12,235 bases of DNA, from positions 1 through 12,235 of the forward strand of contig PEZR01000057.1 in NCBI GenBank assembly GCA_002773975.1. Direction: 5' to 3'. This document shows, piece by piece, positions 6,393 to 12,235 of this stretch. How positions within the stretch are numbered: position 1 is the first letter of the stretch; each line of letters opens with the position of its first letter. This DNA is from Bdellovibrio sp. CG10_big_fil_rev_8_21_14_0_10_47_8. Lineage in GTDB: Bacteria; Bdellovibrionota; Bdellovibrionia; Bdellovibrionales; Bdellovibrionaceae. The position numbers and the translations under genes were made by a program. A model generated the notes under the pieces. That model was given only the letters and a program-made list of their open reading frames with translations, was not told the DNA's origin and made no database searches.

Positions 6393-7141
6393 ATTTTGTC
6401 CCCCAAATCATGAAGGGTTCGTTGGGCTTGTATGAATTCGGTCACATAGGGGTGAGTGGGGGCATGTAAAAGTTCCGAGAACGAACCATGCTGAAGGACT
6501 CGGCCCTGGTAAAGAAGAGTGACGGTATGGCCAAAAAAGGCAGCTTCGCCGATATCATGGGTCACCATGATCACCAGCTTTTGTAACTTTTCAAAGATAC
6601 TCCGGAGCTCCTTTTGAAGACTAGAGCGAATGAGGGGATCCAAGGCTCCCAAAGGCTCATCAAGCAAAATCACGTTTGGATTTAAAAAAGCTGCTCTCAT
6701 GACCGCCACCCGTTGCTTTTCGCCGCCGCTGAGTTGTCTGGGAAATTTTCCCAAAACCAGATGATCCAGGCTGACCACTTCGATCAGCTCATCAATGCGA
6801 TTTTGAATTTGCTGAGAACTCCATCCCAGAGTTTCTGCCATCAAAGCGATATTTTGTCGGGCGTTGAGGTGGGGGAAAAGTCCACCATCTTGTAAAACAT
6901 AACCCATTTTTTGCGCCAACAAACGCTGCGAGCTTGGGGTCATTTTTTCCTGATCAAGCCATATCGAGCCCTGGTCGGGAGAGATCAAGCCCATGATCAT
7001 TTTTAACAAAGTTGATTTTCCAGACCCACTTGCCCCCAACAGGATATGGGTTTTTTTGGGTGCAAAGCTGAGTTGAATGTCGTTGAGAACGACCGTTTGA
7101 TTGAATGACTTATAAACCGAATCAATACGGATCATGTTCAA
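6389..7141 (-). CDS. ABC importer ATPase for quaternary amines, without CBS domains
   Basis: This is the nucleotide-binding subunit that powers the importer encoded next. Walker A is GASGSGKST (36-44), the Q-loop is Q84 in YVLQDGGLFPHL, the signature is LSGGEKQR (137-144), Walker B is VILLDEP with E162 (157-163), and the switch histidine is H195 in VTHD. All are intact. At 250 residues it ends soon after the ATPase core, while ProV/OpuCA-type proteins (about 400) carry C-terminal CBS domains that sense ionic strength. Osmotic gating by CBS is therefore absent. It overlaps the fusion gene by four bases (ATGA). The ATG at 7141 has no strong ribosome site, and a second ATG two codons later is possible. 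Confidence 0.92.
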   Translation of the reverse strand: MNMIRIDSVYKSFNQTVVLNDIQLSFAPKKTHILLGASGSGKSTLLKMIMGLISPDQGSIWLDQEKMTPSSQRLLAQKMGYVLQDGGLFPHLNARQNIALMAETLGWSSQQIQNRIDELIEVVSLDHLVLGKFPRQLSGGEKQRVAVMRAAFLNPNVILLDEPLGALDPLIRSSLQKELRSIFEKLQKLVIMVTHDIGEAAFFGHTVTLLYQGRVLQHGSFSELLHAPTHPYVTEFIQAQRTLHDLGDKI

Positions 7142-7166
7142 AATCTCATGTTGGGGGTTGATCGGC

Positions 7167-7208
7167 AGCTGTCAATTGATGATTTCACCCTCAAGCGGAG
7201 CTGTCAAT
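7167..7208 (-). promoter_or_regulatory. Tandem 10-bp direct repeat containing TTGACA upstream of the ABC importer genes
   Basis: AGCTGTCAAT occurs at 7167-7176 and 7199-7208, 32 bases apart (about three helical turns). On the minus strand each reads ATTGACAGCT and contains a consensus -35. At 17 bases downstream stand AATCAT and AACATG, both poor -10 matches. It may be a promoter, a binding site for a regulator that spans two helical faces, or both. Confidence 0.4.
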
Positions 7209-7231
7209 GCGCCGGCGACCAGGCAGAATTT

Positions 7232-7534
7232 TCAGTGATTGCAGATCAACGAATAATCGCTTCGATTGCCATTGAGAGCGTACTCCGTCAGCATCCAAAC
7301 AGCAGAGTCATCGACCTCTTTCAGGCGGTAGGCTTTATTTTCCACCGATGGCAGAGTCAGGTCTCGGCGGGCCCATTCAAGCTGATTTGAGTCCTGGAAT
7401 AGCTCAATCTCATCGGCCAGTTGGACTCGGGTGATCACAGGGTTTCCATCTTGAAATACCTGGATCACAGGCAAGGGGCCGCCCCGTGGGCCTGGAGTGC
7501 AAGTGAGTAAAAGGGTGATCATGAACGAGGGCAT
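7232..7534 (-). CDS. Small hypothetical protein, possibly exported
   Basis: This candidate gene of about 100 residues has no family I recognise. From the ATG at 7534 it begins with a hydrophobic stretch (SFMITLLLTC) followed by a Pro/Gly-rich segment (TPGPRGGPLP) and a soluble, acidic body (about residues 25-100) ending SDYSLICNH. The codon choice in the body looks like that of the neighbours, which supports real coding. The start is uncertain: AAAGGA lies about 14 bases upstream of this ATG, too far for comfort, and a TTG at 7612 is in frame. The Cys after LLLT could be a poor lipobox if the longer start is used. It lies 90 bases upstream of the ATPase gene on the same strand, so it could belong to that operon. 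Confidence 0.5.
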   Translation of the reverse strand: MPSFMITLLLTCTPGPRGGPLPVIQVFQDGNPVITRVQLADEIELFQDSNQLEWARRDLTLPSVENKAYRLKEVDDSAVWMLTEYALNGNRSDYSLICNH

Positions 7535-7701
7535 TGAGCCGTTAGGTATCCTTTCACCGAGATAAAATCCAGACAAAACTAAGCTGGTTCCAGAGGGTAT
7601 GTATGAAAACAAAGCAAAAATTCAGTATTTCCTTCCATTTTTAATGGTTAAGAGGCAATTAAGGCCTCGTAAAGATTCTAATAAAAGTCAGGAGTTTTGT
7701 T
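7535..7701. other. Short divergent intergenic region before the secreted-protein operon
   Basis: It should hold the promoter of the rightward four-gene operon, but no good -35/-10 pair was found. Two small inverted repeats are present: CCATT-TTT-AATGG (7635-7647) and GAGGC with GCCTC (7652-7656 and 7664-7668). AGGAG at 7690-7694 is the ribosome site of the next gene. Confidence 0.4.
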
Positions 7702-8241
7702 ATGACGCGTTTCTTCATTCTCAGCATTTTGATCTCTCTGGTTGGTTTCTCTCACACAGTTCTTGCTGACGAATTTGATGATGGAGCGCCTGAGTATGAT
7801 CATCGCCCGCTTCCAGACCGCACAGATGCAGACATCCAGCGCCAGATTCAAGATGAGATGAAAGTCGCTTGTGTTAAAAATCTTTGTCAAATTGTCGGTG
7901 CCGATAGCCAGGGGCACTCATGGACGGTGAGTTTCAATGTGGGATATGGTCAGCCAACCGGCGGCGGTGGAAATCCCATCTATATTGGGGACAACAACAA
8001 CTACAACTCTGACAAAGCTTACGCTGGCATTACTGTGACCTACAGAAACTACAAATGCACCAGTCAGCTGCGAGTCACTCCGGCGATTTATCAATTCGTA
8101 AATACCTACATGTACAACATGGTCAATCACGACTACTCAACTAAGAGAAATTTTTCACCCACTGAGCAGACTGTAATTTTGTTTTACACGACCATGCTCA
8201 CTAAAGTTGAAAGTTGTCGCGCCAATACGGGGTCGAACTAG
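7702..8241 (+). CDS. Secreted hypothetical protein, first gene of a four-gene exported cluster
   Basis: This 179-residue protein is of no family I recognise. Residues 1-22 are a clear signal peptide (MTRFFILSILISL, cleavage after VLA). The mature part begins strongly acidic (DEFDDGAPEYD), then carries C57 and C62, a glycine run (PTGGGG, about 85-90), an Asn/Tyr-rich stretch (GDNNNYNSDKAY) and a region probably rich in beta strands. Two further cysteines lie near residues 118 and 173. Four cysteines suit two disulfides outside the cytoplasm. AGGAG lies 7 bases before the ATG. The next gene starts 33 bases after the stop, on the same strand. Confidence 0.85.
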   Translation: MTRFFILSILISLVGFSHTVLADEFDDGAPEYDHRPLPDRTDADIQRQIQDEMKVACVKNLCQIVGADSQGHSWTVSFNVGYGQPTGGGGNPIYIGDNNNYNSDKAYAGITVTYRNYKCTSQLRVTPAIYQFVNTYMYNMVNHDYSTKRNFSPTEQTVILFYTTMLTKVESCRANTGSN

Positions 8242-8274
8242 AGCCCTTGGCGTTGCGGCCGAATTAGGATCACT

Positions 8275-11091
8275 TTGAGAACTTTCGAAAATTTGCAAAA
8301 AATTGGAATGATTGTTGGCCTTACGGTTGCAGTCAGTATGACCTCAATTGGGTCTTGGGCCCAGATGTCTGCGAGTTCGTCAGTAAATTCGCCTTTGAGT
8401 TCACCAGCGGGCCTTCCTGCGAATTCTCTCTTACAGCCTTTTAATCAACTTCGGTTTGCGAATCGGGCTCAGTGCGCGGTTGAGTCGGAACTTCCGACGA
8501 CCTCGATTTTTGCCATTATTGATGGCTACAATGCGGGTCGATTGTCGGCGGGGATTGCGAAATCCTTGGGGCTTCCGGTGGATTCCCTGGTCACGAGCGG
8601 GATGCAAGATTTTCGTTTGGCAGTCTCCGGAGTTCAGTCCCAGATCTTGGAAAAGATGTTGCGAGGGAAGTTGCCGCTTTTGCCTGCGGATTTGTCCGAA
8701 GGACTCCCGACCAATCTAAAAAATTATAAGACCCGGGCTCTGGCTTGCGGTGAAAATGTTTTTTGTGCGGATCTGCAACGCTATTTGGCGACTGTTTGGG
8801 CTCAAAGTCACAAAAGCACCCGGGAAATCGTGGCGGCCCTTCAGCCAATCGATGGATTCACGGCGAATAATTTTATCTCTGATAAGTTGGGGGGCAAGGC
8901 CAGTTGTCTTTATCTGAAAAAATTCTCTCCATTTCAGGCGCCTTTGCAAGCGGCGGAATTGCAGGCATCTGAGCTCAATCAGCTGGCGGAGGTCGCATTG
9001 CATCCGGAAACGGTTGTGACCTCTTGTCAGGATCAAAGCCCCGAGCTGGATTCCAGAAACGCGGCCTTGCAGATTGATGTCCATGTGGCTGATGAAAAAT
9101 TGTGGAATCAAATTGGTTTTGATTTTTGGAACTCCTACAAAATTTATCTATCGTGGGCTTTGCGATACTCGTCGGACCTGCAGGGTTGGACACCAAAATT
9201 TGCGCAAGTCTTTAGGTCTCTTGATTTTGAAGAGTCCCTAGTTTTTATGCCCAACGGCTGCAGGGCGATGACGGTTCCTCGGTGTGATAATCAGACGCTG
9301 GCAATGAATGCGATCCGCGAGCTGGCGAAAAAATCTGGAACGGGCACCGAGTTTGATGATCTGATTCCCAAGGGGGCCGAGAATAACTTGGTCGAGCGCG
9401 GAGCGCGGGCCGTCAACAATGATTTCCTGGGAACGGGCTCCTATGATCAAGCCAGTGATTGGGTTGCAAACTTTCGAAAGAATTTTGTCGAAACCCGTTG
9501 GATTATGAAAAACAAAGTTTTTAATGCCAATCAGACCATGACGGTTATTGCGAGAACCTATTCTCCGGAAAATTTGGTCGAGAACATAGAGCCCCTTCTT
9601 CTGTCGGGTGCGGTTGATCAGTCGACGCGAGACGAAGCAGCCTACCTTTGTTTAGAGTGGAGACTTTCATCCGATAAAAGATTGGACTTTCTTCGCTCAG
9701 ACATTGATCGGGTTGCACAGCTCGAGAGCATGCTCCAGATCAAGAGCCAAGTGGGTCTGACCATCGCGGAACAAGTTACCTATTTTCAAAAGTTGAGTGA
9801 AGCTTTGCGTCCGTTGTGTACGGATCTCGAGCAGTCAGATTTTTTTCGACGAGAGGGCTATCAAACAAATTGGTCAGGACTTGAGCCTTGGGCAAAGGAA
9901 TTGACCAAAACCAGTTTGCCACAAGATCAGAACTCATCGAGCCCAGTGTTTTCCCCTTTGCGCCCTGTTGCGGGTCCGGCTCTTGTTTTGGGAAATCCGG
10001 AAGTTCTAATTTGTGCTAATGCTATGGATTGTGCCCGTAAGATCTTTAAGGCGGCCGTGGATCTGTATGCGGCTAGCACTTATGCCGAGGCCTTTCTGCC
10101 GATCTCATCGACGGCGGCCAGTGCGGATGTGTTTAATCCCTACGCGGAGCTCAAAGCCTGTAAGGTCTATGACCCGTGGTTCGCAAAAAATCGTGTGCGT
10201 AAGATTTTTGTCGCAGACCTTTTCAACACAGCTTTGGTGGGATGGAACAGCATTCCCCTTTATCTCGACGTTGATTTCAGGGCGCCAAAGGTCACCTCCT
10301 TTAATCAACTGATGAGTGATGGAAAATTAAAATATGATCCCAATATTCAAAAATCGAAAATGACCAAAACCCTGATTGCAGATTTTGGCCCGCTTTTGGG
10401 AGCCCCCTGCGCCATTCAATTGTCTCCTCATGCGGATACGCCTTTTAACTTTTATGCCTTTCAGGGGATTTCGCTGAATTATTGCAAGGCCAAAGCTGAG
10501 CGCGGTGGAGTGGTCAATCGCCCTGGGGATATTGCCTCCGCAGATCCAACGGATGCTTCTGTTTGTGCGGGCTGTACCTTGAATTTTGTTGCGGTTGCAG
10601 GGGCGGCCTCGTCAGTGGGTGTTGGTTTGGGATTCAATCCACTCAAGTTCGGAGTTTATCTCTTTCGGGCGATCTATCGTTTTTACAAGGGAAATCAAGA
10701 TAAAACCAATATCCCCCGAGGCTATGAGCTTCGCCTGGATCAGGTGGTTGATGCCTATCAACGTTATGGTGGCAATATTCCAGAGTTTTGTGTTTTGCCT
10801 CTGAGCCAAGGCTTCAAATGCTTTCAAGACGTTTGTTCATCCAAGGTCGCCGATTATGTCGAACGTAAGTTCGGAAGTTTTCCGACCAAGGTTTCTTGGC
10901 GAAATAGCCCTCGCGCGGGTGGGGTCGCTGCTAGCCATTATAAGATGGCGGTTGTGAAGATGCCAAATTGTGATGGAAGCATCACGGTTCCATTTACTTG
11001 CAACGAAAGATCAGGGGCTGACTGGGGAGTGGACAAGATTCACATTTCAGCCGGAGGAAACTGTCTGCCGGTCATTCGGAGGCGCCCATGA
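8275..11091 (+). CDS. Large secreted cysteine-rich protein of unknown function (938 residues)
   Basis: I do not recognise this family. It starts at TTG, chosen because AGGA (8266-8269) lies 5 bases upstream and because it gives a complete signal peptide (residues 1-29, cleavage after SWA). A Ser/Pro-rich linker follows (30-55). Residues 56-545 form a mostly helical-looking half with nine cysteines. A Ser/Pro/Gln-rich linker lies at about 546-570. The second half (570-938) has thirteen cysteines, a CAGC motif (764-767) and a Gly/Ala/Val-rich hydrophobic stretch (770-800) that could enter a membrane. It ends in basic RRRP. In total there are 22 cysteines after the signal. No enzyme motif was found. 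It overlaps the next gene as ATGA, so the two are translationally coupled. Likely periplasmic, surface or secreted. Confidence 0.88.
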   Translation: MRTFENLQKIGMIVGLTVAVSMTSIGSWAQMSASSSVNSPLSSPAGLPANSLLQPFNQLRFANRAQCAVESELPTTSIFAIIDGYNAGRLSAGIAKSLGLPVDSLVTSGMQDFRLAVSGVQSQILEKMLRGKLPLLPADLSEGLPTNLKNYKTRALACGENVFCADLQRYLATVWAQSHKSTREIVAALQPIDGFTANNFISDKLGGKASCLYLKKFSPFQAPLQAAELQASELNQLAEVALHPETVVTSCQDQSPELDSRNAALQIDVHVADEKLWNQIGFDFWNSYKIYLSWALRYSSDLQGWTPKFAQVFRSLDFEESLVFMPNGCRAMTVPRCDNQTLAMNAIRELAKKSGTGTEFDDLIPKGAENNLVERGARAVNNDFLGTGSYDQASDWVANFRKNFVETRWIMKNKVFNANQTMTVIARTYSPENLVENIEPLLLSGAVDQSTRDEAAYLCLEWRLSSDKRLDFLRSDIDRVAQLESMLQIKSQVGLTIAEQVTYFQKLSEALRPLCTDLEQSDFFRREGYQTNWSGLEPWAKELTKTSLPQDQNSSSPVFSPLRPVAGPALVLGNPEVLICANAMDCARKIFKAAVDLYAASTYAEAFLPISSTAASADVFNPYAELKACKVYDPWFAKNRVRKIFVADLFNTALVGWNSIPLYLDVDFRAPKVTSFNQLMSDGKLKYDPNIQKSKMTKTLIADFGPLLGAPCAIQLSPHADTPFNFYAFQGISLNYCKAKAERGGVVNRPGDIASADPTDASVCAGCTLNFVAVAGAASSVGVGLGFNPLKFGVYLFRAIYRFYKGNQDKTNIPRGYELRLDQVVDAYQRYGGNIPEFCVLPLSQGFKCFQDVCSSKVADYVERKFGSFPTKVSWRNSPRAGGVAASHYKMAVVKMPNCDGSITVPFTCNERSGADWGVDKIHISAGGNCLPVIRRRP

Positions 11092-11687
11092 AGTGGATCC
11101 TGATCCTGAGTCTGCTGACACTTTATATTGACCAATCACAGGCTTTTTGGATTGATTCGCGACCTGCAATTGATTCTCAAGGTCAGATTTCCCAGAGTGT
11201 TTATCTCCAATGTCGAGCCGATGAGGGGAGCTTTTGTCAGGCTCTCTGTCAAAAGGGGGACACCTGCCAAATTCCCGAGCCCCTGTGCCTGGGATGTGGT
11301 GGAACTTCGTCAACCTTGATGAGAGCGATTTTCTCTCGATTGACAACCTACTTTGAGCCCGCATTTTCTGGTGAAGTCTCAGGTCAGGATGTTTTGCCGT
11401 TTTTGAAGATGAAGAACTATGTTTTGCTCTCACCCCAAAGTATTTATAACTATTATCGTCCCTGGAATGCGGATGATGTATTGGCTCAATTTGCCCAATT
11501 TTGCCCTGAGGGGGCCGAGGCGCCCTTGTTGGCCGTTATTTTGGATTCGGAAAGTCAACCGAACGATCTGGTCTATGCCTTTTGCCGAGTGCCGTCTGAG
11601 CTTGCACTTATGGAAACTCGAGTGTATCCCATATTCCCCAAATTGAATAAAAAGTTAACGGAACTTAAACAACAACCTCTTTTTTGA
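11088..11687 (+). CDS. Secreted cysteine-rich hypothetical protein, coupled to the large protein
   Basis: This 199-residue protein is of no family I recognise. Residues 1-19 are a signal peptide (MKWILILSLLTLYIDQSQA, then FW). Six of its eight cysteines crowd into about residues 42-71, in a pattern like a small disulfide-bonded domain (SFCQALCQKGDTCQ, then PLCLGCGG). The rest is a soluble domain with two more cysteines (QFCPEG, AFCRVP) and a lysine-rich tail. GGAGG lies 5 bases before the ATG. The start overlaps the stop of the large gene (ATGA), which suggests the two products are needed together, perhaps as partners. Confidence 0.86.
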   Translation: MKWILILSLLTLYIDQSQAFWIDSRPAIDSQGQISQSVYLQCRADEGSFCQALCQKGDTCQIPEPLCLGCGGTSSTLMRAIFSRLTTYFEPAFSGEVSGQDVLPFLKMKNYVLLSPQSIYNYYRPWNADDVLAQFAQFCPEGAEAPLLAVILDSESQPNDLVYAFCRVPSELALMETRVYPIFPKLNKKLTELKQQPLF

Positions 11688-11717
11688 GGATAAAAACAAC
11701 CGAAAGTAGGAGTCCCT

Positions 11718-12235
11718 ATGAAAATGAAAAGTCTTTTTTTAGCGATGGCAGTTCTTGCCATGGCCGCATCGGCAGATGCAGTTTCCCTGAGATACAAATT
11801 TAAAGTGTTCTCGTCAGGTCCAAATATCTATGCCTGCAACGCTGGAATTATGCCCCAGCAGTCCGACAAACGAGTGTGCTATTTCCAAGGAACCAATGAA
11901 ACTTGCACACCCACTGATTGCTCAACGACAGGTGCAAACTGTAACTCTTCTTGCATTTGTTCGTCTGCAGGTGGCGGTGACTGGTTGATGAATTACGGGA
12001 AAGTTTCTTACCAAGACTGGAAAGACAATGGCGATACGTCAGTGGCAAACCAGGTTGTTGGAAAAACATTTTCTGGCAATGATGCATCTAACTGGTCACA
12101 GGCTTTGACTGATTCGGATTCTTTCACAAAAAGAATTACCGATCTGTCATTCAACTTGGGTTCAGACCTGTACAGTGCAAAATACTTTGTCGACATCTGC
12201 TATCGTGGTCCTCAAATTGAGTACTTCGAAGATCA
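11718..12235 (+). CDS. Secreted cysteine-rich hypothetical protein, 3' end outside the window
   Basis: An open frame runs from ATG at 11718 to the window edge with no stop (172 codons visible). AGGAG lies 5 bases before the ATG. Residues 1-20 are a signal peptide (MKMKSLFLAMAVLAMAAS, cleavage around SADA). Eight cysteines are visible, seven of them in about residues 45-82 (YAC, RVC, ETC, TDC, ANC and SSCIC), then one near residue 160 (DICYRG). The later part is rich in Asp, Asn, Ser and Trp (DWKDNGDTS, NDASNWSQ), which suits an extracellular beta-rich domain. No family is recognised. The gap to the previous gene is 30 bases, so it is probably in the same operon. Confidence 0.85.
   Translation, partial: MKMKSLFLAMAVLAMAASADAVSLRYKFKVFSSGPNIYACNAGIMPQQSDKRVCYFQGTNETCTPTDCSTTGANCNSSCICSSAGGGDWLMNYGKVSYQDWKDNGDTSVANQVVGKTFSGNDASNWSQALTDSDSFTKRITDLSFNLGSDLYSAKYFVDICYRGPQIEYFED

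Noticed and set aside
7138..7149. Three-codon mini-ORF (ATG AGA TTT TGA) just before the ATPase start
   Set aside because: Too short to claim, without a clear ribosome site, and likely to occur by chance.
7148..7390. 80-codon plus-strand open frame opposite the small minus-strand gene
   Set aside because: No ribosome site and no domain. It covers the importer upstream region and the better minus-strand frame.
8275..12235. F-type conjugation proteins (TraU/TraW/TrbC/TraN), which are also exported and cysteine-rich
   Set aside because: I could not match their remembered motifs, and no ATPase, coupling protein, relaxase or pilin gene is in view.
1..12235. CRISPR array, tRNA or rRNA genes
   Set aside because: No regularly spaced repeats and no cloverleaf or rRNA-like stretches were seen on either strand.

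Overview
The window reads as a piece of chromosome from a Gram-negative bacterium of middling GC content. Evidence is the many signal peptides and a probable lipoprotein, a periplasmic-binding ABC importer, good AGGAG-type ribosome sites, and ATGA/TAATG gene overlaps. The run of long secreted proteins of no familiar family, next to ordinary genes, reminds me of Bdellovibrio-like predators (Bdellovibrionota). That is a guess from style, not a proven assignment.

Left part (1-3772, all minus strand). A compact operon runs right to left: a small ribbon-helix-helix-like protein, an NfeD-family membrane protein, a QmcA/stomatin-type SPFH protein, and a GlpQ-like glycerophosphodiester phosphodiesterase lipoprotein. 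The last gene is cut off by an IS3-family element (IS407-like group) that fills bases 1-1228 and runs off the left edge. The first three bases of the IS end supply the stop codon of the broken gene. The IS carries orfA, a textbook GGGAAAC slippery heptamer, and orfB with a complete DD(35)E triad, so it may still be active.

Middle (3746-4909). A 300-base divergent intergenic region holds an operator-like palindrome for the leftward operon and a stem-loop-rich leader with mutually exclusive pairings for the rightward gene, a class I SAM-dependent methyltransferase. That gene converges on the ABC operon. The two stop codons are 21 bases apart, and each lies in or at a perfect 10-bp hairpin with a TAG loop.

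Right-middle (4896-7534, minus strand). An osmoprotectant-type (quaternary amine) ABC importer is made of one ATPase without CBS domains and one fused protein with the binding domain first and the permease second. The genes overlap by ATGA. Upstream lie a 10-bp direct repeat containing TTGACA and a small, less certain ORF.

Right part (7702-12235, plus strand). Four co-directional genes are tightly packed. Each encodes a protein with a signal peptide and an even number of cysteines as far as read (4, 22, 8 and 8). None belongs to a family I recognise. They look like one operon for an exported, disulfide-rich set of proteins centred on a 938-residue protein. This is the best candidate here for an undescribed system. 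The last gene runs off the right edge.
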